A stretch of DNA of 64,000 bases from an uncultured Dehalococcoidia bacterium (GTDB lineage Bacteria > Chloroflexota > Dehalococcoidia > Lucifugimonadales > GCA-2712585), in the NCBI GenBank assembly GCA_958295715.1, contig OY282371.1, forward strand, positions 2,093,697 through 2,157,696, written 5' to 3'. Both the position numbers and the translations under genes were made by a program. This document shows positions 19,020 to 27,101 of the stretch, piece after piece. Under the pieces are notes generated by a model, which was not told the origin of the DNA, ran no database searches, and was given only the letters and a program-made list of their open reading frames with translations. Positions within the stretch are counted from its first letter, which is position 1, and every line of letters begins with the position of its first letter.

Positions 19020-20840
19020 GTGAAGATAGCGGTTTGCATAAAGCAGGTTCCCACCCTTTCCAAGATTGAGTTCGACTACGAAAGGAAGCGGATAATTCGC
19101 GACGGCGTGCCCTTGGAGATGAACGTCTTCGACCTCATTGCCCTGGGGCGGGCGGTGGAGATGAAGGAGGAGCTCGGCGCCGAGGTGACGGCCCTAACCA
19201 TGGGGCCTCCCCAGGCGCGGGACGTTCTGGCCCACGCCCTGGCCGTCGGCGCCGACCACGCCATGCTCATCAGCGACCCCGCCATGGCCGGCTCCGACAC
19301 CCTGGCCACCTCGCGAACCCTGGCCCTGGCCTTAGGGCAGCGGGGCTTCGACCTGATTTTGTGTGGAAGGAACAGCGCCGACGCCGAGACGGGACAGGTC
19401 GGCCCCGAACTGGCGGAACTTCTCGACATCCCCCACGTGAGCCGCGCCCGGAAGCTAGTCTACCACCCCGAGGCCAACAGCGTGGTGGTGGAGCGGGTCA
19501 CCGACGACGGGTACGAGACCCTGGAAGTGTCGCTGCCCGCCCTGGTGACGGCCACCGAGGGCCTCAGCGAGGAACGCTGGCCACGCCGCCGGGTCATAGC
19601 CGAGGCGCGGGAGCGGCCCGTGGAGGAGGTCAAGGCGTCAGACCTGTCGGACGACCCGTCGGTGTTCGGGGCCGCCGGCTCTCCGACGCGGGTCGCCGAC
19701 ATCCGGCTCCTAGAGCGCCGGCGTCTGGCAAGGGTTATCGAGGGGCTTGAGCCGTCGGAAGCGGCTACACTGGTGGCGGAAGGCATCCGGGGCGTGGCCG
19801 CCGCCAACGCCTCCCCTCCCACTGAACGGCGGTGGAGCAGGCATCCGCAAGGGCGGGATAAGGCCCTGTGGGTGGTGGCCGAACGGGCGGAGGGCGGCTT
19901 CCGGTGGGCAACCATGGAAAACTTGGGCAAGGCCCGGGAGCTGGCCGAGGAGTTGAAGGCAGAAGTGTCGGCGGTCCTGATGGATGAGGCCTCCCCGGAG
20001 GACGCTGCAACCCTGGCCTCCTACGGCGCCGACACTGTCCTGGCCCTGGAGGACGGCGGCGCGACCCATCCCACCAGCCCTCTCGCGGCTGCGGCCCTGG
20101 CCGAAGCCATAAAGACGCGGCGGCCTTACGCCGTGCTGTTCGCCTCCACCGCCAACGGCCGCGACCTGGCCTCCCGGACGGCGGCGCGGCTGTCCCTGGG
20201 CCTGACCGGTGACTGCGTGGACCTGGAGATAGACGAGGAGGGACGACTCGTACAGCTAAAGCCCGCCCTGGGGGGCAACGTGGTGGCCCCCATCCTGTCG
20301 GACACCCTGCCCTACATGACCACCATGAGGCCGGGCCTGCTGTCGCCCATCACCCGGGAGCCGGAAGCCGGGGCCGCGGTGGAGCGGTTCCACCTTCCCG
20401 CCGGAAAGGACCCCGTCAGGCTGCTGGCGAGCCGCCGCGAGGAGGACGTTAGGGGCGCAGAGTTGGAGCGGGCCAGGATAGTCCTGGGAGTGGGAAAGGG
20501 CATAGGCGGGCCTGAGCGCCTGGCTGAAATCCACCGGATGGCCGAGCGGTTGGGGGCCTCAGTGGCGGCCACCCGCAGCGTCACCGACGCCGGTTGGCTG
20601 CCCAAGCAGGCGCAGGTCGGCCTCACGGGGCGGGCCATAGCCCCCAGGGTGTACATAGCCGTTGGGATACGGGGCGCCTTCAATCACATGGTGGGCGTCC
20701 AAAAGGCGGGGGCCGTGGCCGCCATCAACACCAACGCCCGGCACCCCATATTTCAGGCCGCCGACTTCGGCATAGTGGGCGATTGGCAGGACTACCTGCC
20801 GCCCCTGATAGAGGCCCTGGCCGACGGCCCCGCCCTCTAA
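19020..20840 (+). CDS. Fused electron transfer flavoprotein, beta-alpha (EtfBA)
   Basis: A single 606-aa chain containing both ETF subunits. Residues ~1-255 are the EtfB half (MKIAVCIKQVP, DLIALGRAVEMKE, the AMP/FAD-side LILCGRNSADAETGQVGPEL, PALVTATEG). Residues ~285-606 are the EtfA half with ARIVLGVGKGIGGPE, QVGLTGRAIAPRVYIAVGIR and the C-terminal ADFGIVGDWQDYLP. ETF carries electrons from acyl-CoA and other dehydrogenases to the quinone pool. In the alpha loop, the usual SGAxQH reads RGAFNH, so the FAD environment may differ. GTG 19020 follows AGGAGAGAAGC. A separate etfB/etfA pair exists at 45.6-47.4 kb. Confidence 0.88.
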   Translation: MKIAVCIKQVPTLSKIEFDYERKRIIRDGVPLEMNVFDLIALGRAVEMKEELGAEVTALTMGPPQARDVLAHALAVGADHAMLISDPAMAGSDTLATSRTLALALGQRGFDLILCGRNSADAETGQVGPELAELLDIPHVSRARKLVYHPEANSVVVERVTDDGYETLEVSLPALVTATEGLSEERWPRRRVIAEARERPVEEVKASDLSDDPSVFGAAGSPTRVADIRLLERRRLARVIEGLEPSEAATLVAEGIRGVAAANASPPTERRWSRHPQGRDKALWVVAERAEGGFRWATMENLGKARELAEELKAEVSAVLMDEASPEDAATLASYGADTVLALEDGGATHPTSPLAAAALAEAIKTRRPYAVLFASTANGRDLASRTAARLSLGLTGDCVDLEIDEEGRLVQLKPALGGNVVAPILSDTLPYMTTMRPGLLSPITREPEAGAAVERFHLPAGKDPVRLLASRREEDVRGAELERARIVLGVGKGIGGPERLAEIHRMAERLGASVAATRSVTDAGWLPKQAQVGLTGRAIAPRVYIAVGIRGAFNHMVGVQKAGAVAAINTNARHPIFQAADFGIVGDWQDYLPPLIEALADGPAL

Positions 20841-20844
20841 CCTA

Positions 20845-21150
20845 CCGGCCCCGCTAGGACGCCAGGTGGGACTCTCCAGCTAGTCGTCCACGACGTCGGC
20901 TGTTCGGCTAACCCAACGGCCCCGCTAGGACGCCAGGTGGGACTCTCCAGCTAGTCGTCCACGACGTCGGCTGCTCGGCTAACCCACCGGCCTCGCTAGG
21001 ACGCCAAGTGGGCCTCTCCAGCTAGTCGTCCACTACGTCGGCTGTTCGGCTAACCCACCGGCTTCGCTAGGACGCCAGGTGGGCCTCTCCAGCTAGTCGT
21101 CCACTACGCCGGCTGTTCTGCTAACCCACCGGCCCCGCTAGGACGCCAGG
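20845..21150. repeat. 71-bp tandem repeat, four copies plus the native gene end
   Basis: CGCTAGGACGCCAGGTGG recurs at exactly 71-bp intervals (20852, 20923, 20994, 21065, 21136). The last copy is the true 3' end of the minus-strand ABM gene (codons YHLAS and stop); earlier copies repeat that tail plus a constant GTCGTCCACGACGTCGGC segment. Copies diverge at a few positions. It fills the gap between the convergent etfBA and ABM genes. Confidence 0.9.
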
Positions 21151-21461
21151 TGGTACGTCGCGATGTCGGAGGAGCGCACCTCGAAATGCTTAACCCAGTA
21201 CTCGCCGGCGTAAAGGTGGTCGGCGGCCCTGGCGTTCTCCTGCCGCTGGGGGCTCTTGTCGTAGTTCTCCACCTCCTCGTGGGTGTCCCAGTAGGTGATG
21301 GATATGCCCTCGTCCGGATTTTCAGTGCTGCGGAGGAGCTGGCGGCCGCTGAAGCCCGGCATGTGCACGCCGAGGGCCTGGATGTTCTTGTTGTAGTGCT
21401 CCTCGTACTCGCTCCACCTCCCCGGCTTAATCTTGCCCCAGAAAATTCTTACGTACATCAT
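21138..21461 (-). CDS. Dimeric alpha/beta-barrel (ABM-like) protein
   Basis: A 107-aa protein resembling antibiotic-biosynthesis-monooxygenase/EthD-like ferredoxin folds: YVRIFWGKIKPGRWSEYEEH gives the first strand and helix, MPGFSGRQLLRS the second strand, and ISITYWDTHEEVENYDKSP the typical third strand plus helix. Such proteins are homodimers acting as oxygenases, haem binders or with unknown function; no activity can be assigned. Tandem ATGs at 21461 and 21458 follow AAGGAGAG. It stands alone on the minus strand, its end embedded in the 71-bp repeat. Confidence 0.7.
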   Translation of the reverse strand: MMYVRIFWGKIKPGRWSEYEEHYNKNIQALGVHMPGFSGRQLLRSTENPDEGISITYWDTHEEVENYDKSPQRQENARAADHLYAGEYWVKHFEVRSSDIATYHLAS

Positions 21462-21526
21462 ACGCTCTCCTTCTAATAGAATGTGACTTTATAGCCCTAT
21501 AGCGTCATAGCGTCGCCGCGGCGGTT

Positions 21527-21868
21527 TTATCGCGCCTCCGCCTTGGAGTCCAAAAGGAGGCAGGGCTCCCCCCACTGGCCGGGGTCGCCGAGGTCCCAGG
21601 GAGCCGCGCCGGCCGCGGGTTGAAGGCGAATACCCCGGTCGCCGCCGTAGACCAGGGTCACCGCGCCCTCGCCGGAGTCGGCCACCAGAACGGCGTAAGC
21701 GGCGCATGGCCCCGCGTCGGACCAGCCCGTGACCCGGCAGGAAACGTCGTCCCCCCGGGGGTCGGGCGCGGTGACCTCCGATATCTCCCTTGGCGGGGAC
21801 ATGGCCTGAAACATGCGGTGGAGGGGCCAGCAGTTGGGGCCTTCCTCAACGTCCACCTCTACGTACAC
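21527..21868 (-). CDS. Small protein of unknown function, coupled to the phosphatase-like gene
   Basis: A 113-aa reading frame beginning at GTG 21868, overlapping the end of the upstream phosphatase-like gene by 10 bp. It has no membrane segments or recognised motif; a strand-rich middle (SCRVTGWSDAGPCAAYAVLV, then TLVYGGDRGIRLQP) suggests a small beta domain. The overlap and codon pattern support a real gene, but there is no family match I can name. Three cysteines are scattered without a metal-site pattern. Confidence 0.45.
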   Translation of the reverse strand: MYVEVDVEEGPNCWPLHRMFQAMSPPREISEVTAPDPRGDDVSCRVTGWSDAGPCAAYAVLVADSGEGAVTLVYGGDRGIRLQPAAGAAPWDLGDPGQWGEPCLLLDSKAEAR

Positions 21869-22392
21869 GGGTCAAAGCCCTCCCCGGCCAGGTCGTGTAT
21901 CATGCGCCGCTGGGACTGGCTTTCGATGGCGTAGGGACAGTAGCTGCCCCTCACCCGTTGAATGGCCTGGGCCGCTCCTAGCCCCTCGACGACTACCAGG
22001 AGGGACGCCAGGAGGCTTCCGGTGCGGCCGTGGGCGGCGATGCATCCAATCTCCACCGTCCGGCCCTCCCCCAGGGCCTTTAGGACAAGGCCGAGGAGTT
22101 TCTGAAGGAACCTCAGGTCTATGGCCCCCAAATCGGGCCAAGGAACGTAGACCACGGATCCCTGGGCGTCGGTGAGGGTTGGAAGGCAGGAGGCTTCGAC
22201 GGCGTTGGACACCGGCGCGGCGCCCCGGAGCCGGCTCCAACTGGCTATGTCTAGGTAAAAGGCCAACTCCTTGGGCGCGTAGCCCTTGGCGACGGCCGGG
22301 TTGTAGATCAAGCTGGCGCTGGCCGTGGCGTAGAGGGTGTGCGGCCCAACGGGAAAGGGCGTGTGGACGTGGCTATGAAATCCGGTGGTCAC
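21859..22392 (-). CDS. Dual-specificity/tyrosine-phosphatase-like protein
   Basis: Contains GCIAAHGRTGSLLASLLV, a CX5R(T/S) phosphatase loop in which the usual His before Cys is Gly. It is followed by a helix and YCPYAIESQSQRRMI, a layout known in a small actinobacterial and phage phosphatase family. Catalytic Cys and Arg are present, so phosphatase activity is plausible; substrate unknown. The frame is open back to 22590, but that extension begins with translated palindromic repeat sequence, so GTG 22392 (GTGACCACC, GGAG about 12 bp upstream) is proposed as the start, giving 177 aa; this start is uncertain. Confidence 0.6.
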   Translation of the reverse strand: MTTGFHSHVHTPFPVGPHTLYATASASLIYNPAVAKGYAPKELAFYLDIASWSRLRGAAPVSNAVEASCLPTLTDAQGSVVYVPWPDLGAIDLRFLQKLLGLVLKALGEGRTVEIGCIAAHGRTGSLLASLLVVVEGLGAAQAIQRVRGSYCPYAIESQSQRRMIHDLAGEGFDPCT

Positions 22393-22796
22393 TGCTTTTG
22401 ACGGCTCCGTGGGAAGGCTCGGGCATCCTTGACGCGTCAGAGTCGCGAGGCGCCGCGGCGTGACGGCGCGCCCGCTCAAGATATCATTGCCGTTGCGTAG
22501 GGACAAGCCCCCCAACGCATCCCAACCTGCTCCCGCACGCGGGCCTTGCCACCACTCTATTCCGTCATTCCCGCGCAGGCGGGAATCCATCCCATCTTAG
22601 ATTCCGGCCAGCGACACCAGCCGCGCGCCCTCCGGCCGACGGTCCTCCAATAACTTCTCGCCCGGGAAGGGCGCGACTTGCCAAAACCCCGGCCCGGAGC
22701 GGCGTTGACACCCCAACGGCGCAGGCGCTAGACTACAGTTCTTGTTAGCAATTCACCGGCCAGACTGCTAAAAGGCATCTAACGGAGAGAAGTATC
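22393..22796. other. Intergenic spacer between divergent genes
   Basis: 404 bp holding one dRS3-like palindrome (ATTCCCGCGCAGGCGGGAAT, 22567-22586) and the promoter of the zinc-ribbon gene. No gene seen apart from the uncertain N-terminal extension of the phosphatase-like frame. Confidence 0.6.
22705..22734 (+). promoter_or_regulatory. Sigma70-type promoter
   Basis: TTGACA (22705-22710), 18-bp spacer, TAGACT (22729-22734), about 60 bp before the FmdB-type gene. Confidence 0.65.
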
Positions 22797-23129
22797 GTGC
22801 CCCGCTACGACTACCAGTGTCTAAGTTGCAGCAATACCTTCGAGTTGAAACAGAGCTTCAGTGACGAACCCATCGGTGACTGTCCCCAGTGTGGAGGGCG
22901 CTCCCGGCGCAAGTTTCACGCCGTGCCGGTAATCTACAAGGGATCCGGCTTCTACACCACCGACTACGCCCGTTCCAGCCTGCGCGCCAACGGGACCGGC
23001 TCCGAGTCCTCGGAAACGGAGAAGGCCGGCGCCAAGGCTAAGAAGGATGAGTCCACCGAGGCATCCGCTCCCAAAGAGAAGACCGGCTCGGAAAAGACGG
23101 CCTCCGGCAGCGCCAAGTCCGGCGAGTAG
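22797..23129 (+). CDS. FmdB-family zinc ribbon protein
   Basis: A 110-aa protein with the family opening PRYDYQCLSCSNTFE and a second knuckle CPQCGGRSRRKF, giving a four-cysteine zinc site, then a long charged, low-complexity tail rich in Lys, Glu and Ser. FmdB-type proteins are common, small and of unclear function, originally noted as possible regulators of the formamidase/amidase locus. GTG start at 22797 follows GGAGAG. It sits 5 bp upstream of dtd and is probably co-transcribed with it. Confidence 0.85.
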   Translation: MPRYDYQCLSCSNTFELKQSFSDEPIGDCPQCGGRSRRKFHAVPVIYKGSGFYTTDYARSSLRANGTGSESSETEKAGAKAKKDESTEASAPKEKTGSEKTASGSAKSGE

Positions 23130-23134
23130 CCCCC

Positions 23135-23605
23135 TTGCGGGCCCTGCTCCAGCGCGTCGCAGGGGCCTCGGTTTACATTGAAGGTGAAAGCTCGCCCACC
23201 GCGGCCATCGGGCGCGGCATTGTGGCCCTCTTGGGGGTGTCCAAGGACGACGACGCGGAGGACGCCCGCTACCTGGTCGACAAGACCCTGAACCTCCGCG
23301 TCTTTCCCAGCGACGGGAGCCACTTCAACCGTTCCGCCCTTGAGGTTGGAGCCGACATCCTGGTGGTGAGCCAGTTCACCCTCTACGCCTCAACCCGCAA
23401 GGGCCGCCGTCCGGACTTCACCGCCGCCGCCCCGCCGGAGCAGGCGGAGCCTCTCTACAATCAGGCGGTGGAGATGTTCCGGGAGTCGGGACTGAAGGTC
23501 GCCACGGGACGGTTCGGCGCCCTGATGACGGTGCGCATCGAGAATGAGGGGCCGGTTACCCTGATGCTGGACAGCGCCGACAGATTCAAGCCCCGGCGGG
23601 GTTAG
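23135..23605 (+). CDS. dtd: D-aminoacyl-tRNA deacylase
   Basis: Dtd hydrolyses D-aminoacyl-tRNAs (and Gly-tRNA-Ala), protecting translation. The start MRALLQRVAGASVYIEGE, the active-site SQFTLYAS, TRKGRRPDF and the cross-subunit NEGPVTLML, with the Gly-Pro motif, are all visible. Length 156 aa is a little over the usual ~145-150. Start is TTG 23135, five bases after the FmdB stop, placed by alignment with the conserved N-terminus. The 3' end overlaps the convergent permease gene by 4 bp. Confidence 0.92.
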   Translation: MRALLQRVAGASVYIEGESSPTAAIGRGIVALLGVSKDDDAEDARYLVDKTLNLRVFPSDGSHFNRSALEVGADILVVSQFTLYASTRKGRRPDFTAAAPPEQAEPLYNQAVEMFRESGLKVATGRFGALMTVRIENEGPVTLMLDSADRFKPRRG

Positions 23606-24435
23606 CCCTGGGCCACCCGCCGCCGCGCCCACCGGGACCTGAAGCCGGTGTAGGCCAGGGTCAGTCCAAAAAGAACGGCCCCAAAGAGGACCACGCTGGC
23701 CCCCGACGACACGTCCACGTGCCAACTCGCGTAGATTCCCGCCAGTCCGCAGAAGGCCCCCAGGCCTGTCGACAGGAATATGATGGTCTTGAAGGAGTCC
23801 GTCAGGAGCCGCGCTATGATGGGCGGGATGACGATGGCCGCGGCGATGAGAGTGACCCCCACCACCTGCATGGAGACCACGATGGTGGCCGCCAGCGCCA
23901 GGGAGAACATGGCGTCCACCCACCCGGCGGGCACGCCGTAGAACCTGGACACCTCCTCGTCAAAGGTGGCGAAGAGAAGGAGCTTGTAGCCCAGAAATAG
24001 GGCCACCGCCGTGACCAGGGCCACCACCGCTATCGCCAGCAGGTCGCCCCCGGAAACGCCCAACATGTTTCCAATCAAGGCGGCTTCAAAGTCGCGGGTA
24101 AAGGTCTTGTAGCGGCTGATGAGGGCCACCCCAAGGGCGAAAGAGGCGGTGGTTATTATGCCTATGGCGGCGTCGGCGCCTATCTGCCTCCGGCGGGTGG
24201 TTAGGATGATGAGGATGGAGGCCAGGAACCCCCAGATGGTGGCGCCGATGAAGAAGTTGATGGACATTACGTAGCTGACCACCGCGCCTCCAAAGACGGC
24301 GTGGGAGAGGCCGTGGCCCACGTATGCCATGCGCCTCAGCACTATGTAGACGCCTATGAGCCCGCACAGCCCGCCCACCAGCGTTGTGGCGATGAGGCCC
24401 TTGATGAAGAACTCATACTGAAAGGGTTCTAACAA
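23602..24435 (-). CDS. Zinc/manganese ABC transporter permease (ZnuB/MntB type)
   Basis: Polytopic 277-aa protein of the ABC-3 family: about eight hydrophobic segments, with RRMAYVGHGLSHAVFGG near residue 35 and the cytoplasmic coupling region IGIITTASFALGVALIS. VGVTLIAAAIVIPPIIARLL is the strongly conserved segment near the C-terminus. It would move Zn2+ or Mn2+ delivered by the binding protein encoded upstream. TTG 24435 follows AGGAAAGG. It lies 311 bp after the ATPase gene, with repeats filling the gap, but is on the same strand as the rest of the operon. The C-terminus is basic (RSRWARRRV). Confidence 0.88.
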   Translation of the reverse strand: MLEPFQYEFFIKGLIATTLVGGLCGLIGVYIVLRRMAYVGHGLSHAVFGGAVVSYVMSINFFIGATIWGFLASILIILTTRRRQIGADAAIGIITTASFALGVALISRYKTFTRDFEAALIGNMLGVSGGDLLAIAVVALVTAVALFLGYKLLLFATFDEEVSRFYGVPAGWVDAMFSLALAATIVVSMQVVGVTLIAAAIVIPPIIARLLTDSFKTIIFLSTGLGAFCGLAGIYASWHVDVSSGASVVLFGAVLFGLTLAYTGFRSRWARRRVAQG

Positions 24436-24746
24436 TAGCCTTTCCTAACCAGGTCTTCCCGCCGCTTCTCTAGGGAGCCGGCAAGGGCCACCCTTACGCC
24501 GCCCGTTTTGGCCCGTTTTGGCCCGTTTTGGCCCATTTTGGCCCGCTTTGGAATGAAGGGGGTTTCTGGATTCCCGCCTGCGCGGGAATGACGGGAAGGG
24601 GCGGCGGGGATGACGGGAAGCGCGGCGGGAATCCGGGAGCCTTGGCCCACAGCCAACGGTAACTGGCGCGCGCCAGCCGCCGGCCCCTGGTGGAGCTTCC
24701 CAAAGGCCCCTTGACGGGAGGGGCGGGGCCACTCGCGCGCCTCGCG
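24436..24746. other. Repeat-containing spacer inside the metal-uptake operon
   Basis: 311 bp between the ATPase and permease genes. It contains five tandem 10-bp units (GCCCGTTTTG, 24501-24550; units 4 and 5 each differ by one base) and a dRS3-like palindrome at 24570-24589. No gene seen. Confidence 0.7.
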
Positions 24747-25622
24747 TCACTCAACGGCATCCGCGCGCGGGGACGCCGGCGAAACGCCGCCATCCGGCTG
24801 AGGGGGCTGCTCCCCGTTGCCGTTGAAGTGGTGCGGACTCTCAGCCACCAAGGTCATCCCCATGTACCGTATCACCGGCATCTCCGCGCCATAGGTGAGC
24901 CTGAAGGTCTCCGGCGTGAACACCTCGGCGGGGGGGCCGCTGGCCAGGACGCGGCCCTTCAGACACACCACCCAGGGCAGATGGGCCGCCACAGCGTTAA
25001 TTTCGTGGGTGGTCATAATGATGGTGACGCCCTGATGGTTAAGCTCGTGCAGGAGGTGAAGGGCCTCGTCGCGGGTCTTAATGTCTATGCCCGCCGTCGG
25101 CTCGTCTAGGAGGAGAAGCCTGGGACTGCTCACCAAGGCCCTAGCGAGGAAGACGCGCTGCTGCTGGCCGCCGGAAAGCTGGCGAATGTGCCGCTTGTGG
25201 AGATGGGCGATGCCCAGCTGCTCCAGAATCCCGTGGGCAAGCTCCCGGTCCTTGGTCCTGTGCCAGGGGAACAGGACGCTATCCATGGTGCGGCCCATCA
25301 TCACCACCTCCTCCACCGTGACCGGGAAGTTCCAGTCGATGGTCTCCAACTGGGGGACGTATCCAACCCTGGGCCGCTTCTTGGCCGTGGAAACGCCGTC
25401 CACCAGGACCTGACCCTGGTAGAGGTCCGCGTCTCCAAGGATGGCCTTCAGCATGGTGGTCTTCCCCGAGCCGCTTGGCCCCAGCAGTCCCACAAAATCG
25501 CCCGGCATCACCTTCAGGTCCACGTTGGAGAGGACAGCGTGGCCGTCGTAGCCGCAGGCCACGTCCCGCAACTCCACGGCAGGGGCTCCCGTTCCTTGAG
25601 GGTGTGGTGTGGGATGAAGCAT
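24747..25622 (-). CDS. Zinc/manganese ABC transporter ATP-binding protein (ZnuC/MntA type)
   Basis: ABC ATPase of 291 aa: Walker A GPSGSGKTT, Q-loop around YVPQLETIDWNFP, signature LSGGQQQRVFLARAL, Walker B LLLLDEPTAGID and switch His in TTHE. The WNFPVTVEEVVMMGR segment is characteristic of the metal (Zn/Mn) subfamily. It energises import with the adjacent binding protein and permease. The ATG at 25622 has only a weak purine stretch upstream; it starts 15 bp after the binding-protein gene. The C-terminal ~40 residues past the ATPase core are polar and Pro-rich, with no obvious role. Confidence 0.9.
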   Translation of the reverse strand: MLHPTPHPQGTGAPAVELRDVACGYDGHAVLSNVDLKVMPGDFVGLLGPSGSGKTTMLKAILGDADLYQGQVLVDGVSTAKKRPRVGYVPQLETIDWNFPVTVEEVVMMGRTMDSVLFPWHRTKDRELAHGILEQLGIAHLHKRHIRQLSGGQQQRVFLARALVSSPRLLLLDEPTAGIDIKTRDEALHLLHELNHQGVTIIMTTHEINAVAAHLPWVVCLKGRVLASGPPAEVFTPETFRLTYGAEMPVIRYMGMTLVAESPHHFNGNGEQPPQPDGGVSPASPRADAVE

Positions 25623-25637
25623 CGCCCTAGCCGCCCG

Positions 25638-26642
25638 CTACTGGGGGTAAACGGCCCCGCTCTCTCCGTCAAAGACGGGGCTTGAGTCGAAGCCCGCCAG
25701 GGCGTCGAGGCTGCCGTCGAGGGCTGCGACCATGGTCTCAAGGTTGGCGAGCATGAGGCCATGATAGGTATGGCGCGGGTCGCTGGGGCCGCCCGGCAGG
25801 TCGTCGTCCCGCAGCTGGTCGATAAAGACGGCGCCGCCCTCCCTGGCTATCTGCTCCATAACGTCGCTGGAGAACACCTCGGAGCCAAAGACGGCGGGAA
25901 CCCCCGTCTGCCTCACCTGATCTATAAGGTCGGCCACGTCTCTGGCCGAGGGCTGACTGAAGTCGGAGGGCTGCACGGCGCCGATTATTTCCAGGCCGTA
26001 CCTGTCGGCAAAGTAGGGGAAGGAGTCGTGATAGGTCAACAGCCGCCGGTTCTCAGGAGGGATCGTCTCCACCGCCGCCGCGATTCTCAGGTCCAGGTCA
26101 TGCAAGCGCGCCTCCAACCGCCGGTAGTTCTCGGCGTAGTAGCCGGCGTTCGCGGGGTCCAAGGCCGTCAGCCGGTCGAGGATCAACTCCGCGTATCTGA
26201 GGGCAAGGATGGGATTGGTCCACAGGTGGGGATTGGGCCGGCCCCCGTCCTCCGGGAAGGAGAAGTCAAACACCCAACTATCCGGGGCGATGGTCTCGTC
26301 GGCCAGGGTCAGGACAACGGCGCCGGGCCTGCTGACGGCCCTCGCCATGTTGAGGGAAGGCTCTTCCAGGAACAGCCCGTTGAGGACTATCAGGTCGGCC
26401 TGGGCCATCAACCGGGTCACGGAGGGCGCCGGCTCGAAGGTGTGGGAGTTAACGCCCTCCGGCACGATGCCCTCCAGGGATATGCGGTCGCCCCCGATGT
26501 TTTCGACGAGGCTGGTTATTGGAGAAACGGTGCTCACCACCCTAAGCTTTCCCGTCTCCGGCCCGTCGTCGCCGCCGCCACAGGCCGCAAGGGAAAGGAG
26601 GGTCAGGGCGGCTATAAGGCCCAGGGCCGTCCTTGCGCTCAT
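25638..26642 (-). CDS. Zinc/manganese-binding lipoprotein (ZnuA/TroA family)
   Basis: Cluster A-I solute-binding protein, 334 aa from ATG 26642. The lipobox is LAAC (Cys 21). Candidate metal ligands are the histidines in VNSHTFEPAP, NPHLWTNP and TYHDSFPYFADRYG, plus a carboxylate near VFGSEVF. There is no long His-rich loop as in many zinc-specific ZnuA proteins, so Zn versus Mn is open. The start ATG overlaps the TGA stop of the upstream Fur-family gene (ATGA), which fixes the start and shows coupling in the order regulator, binding protein, ATPase, permease. Confidence 0.9.
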   Translation of the reverse strand: MSARTALGLIAALTLLSLAACGGGDDGPETGKLRVVSTVSPITSLVENIGGDRISLEGIVPEGVNSHTFEPAPSVTRLMAQADLIVLNGLFLEEPSLNMARAVSRPGAVVLTLADETIAPDSWVFDFSFPEDGGRPNPHLWTNPILALRYAELILDRLTALDPANAGYYAENYRRLEARLHDLDLRIAAAVETIPPENRRLLTYHDSFPYFADRYGLEIIGAVQPSDFSQPSARDVADLIDQVRQTGVPAVFGSEVFSSDVMEQIAREGGAVFIDQLRDDDLPGGPSDPRHTYHGLMLANLETMVAALDGSLDALAGFDSSPVFDGESGAVYPQ

Positions 26643-27082
26643 CCCTGGGGGCTGTCGGAGGGGCCGGCGTTGCAGTTGGCGCAAACGCCCGTGACGGTGA
26701 AGTTGTCCAGGTCGGGTTCAAAGGAGAACTCCTTCATCAAGGCCTCGCGGAACCCGTCCAGGTAGTCCGGGGCCAGGTCGTAGGCGCCGCCGCACTTGGC
26801 GCACACCATGTGATGATGCCGCCTGTCGGGGTCCCTGATTTCGAAGTGGAGCCGGTCGCCGATGGCCACCTCCGTCACCACGCCCAGCCTCTTGAAGAGG
26901 TGCAGGGTGCGATACACGGTGGCGATGTCCATGTACGGGTAGGACTGTTTGGCCTGGCGGAAGACCTCATCCACCCCCAGGTGTCCCTCGCCCTCAGCCA
27001 CGGCGTTGAGGATGAGGAGGCGTTGGGGCGTGAGCCGCACCCCCCTAACCCGCAGCTCCTCCAGTATGCCTTGGCGCTTCAT
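26639..27082 (-). CDS. Fur-family metalloregulator, probably Zur
   Basis: A 147-aa Fur/Zur/PerR-type repressor. The winged helix includes RLTPQRLLILNAV and DIATVYRTLHLFKRLG; the metal region has HHHMVCAKCGG and a second CxxC, GVCANCNAG, for the structural zinc. First gene of a likely operon with the metal ABC transporter, so a zinc-responsive repressor (Zur) is the best reading. Mn- or Fe-sensing is possible. ATG 27082 (MKRQGILEELR) suits the fold; the in-frame extension to 27166 runs through the operator-like sequence and is rejected. Likely autoregulated through the TTGC-N4-GCAA sites. Confidence 0.88.
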   Translation of the reverse strand: MKRQGILEELRVRGVRLTPQRLLILNAVAEGEGHLGVDEVFRQAKQSYPYMDIATVYRTLHLFKRLGVVTEVAIGDRLHFEIRDPDRRHHHMVCAKCGGAYDLAPDYLDGFREALMKEFSFEPDLDNFTVTGVCANCNAGPSDSPQG

Positions 27083-27101
27083 TCGGTCTTCATTAAAACG
27101 A

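Noticed and set aside
20845-21150. Regular repeats that could suggest a CRISPR array
   Set aside because: Units are 71 bp with no unique spacers, the repeats include a gene's stop codon, and no cas gene is near.
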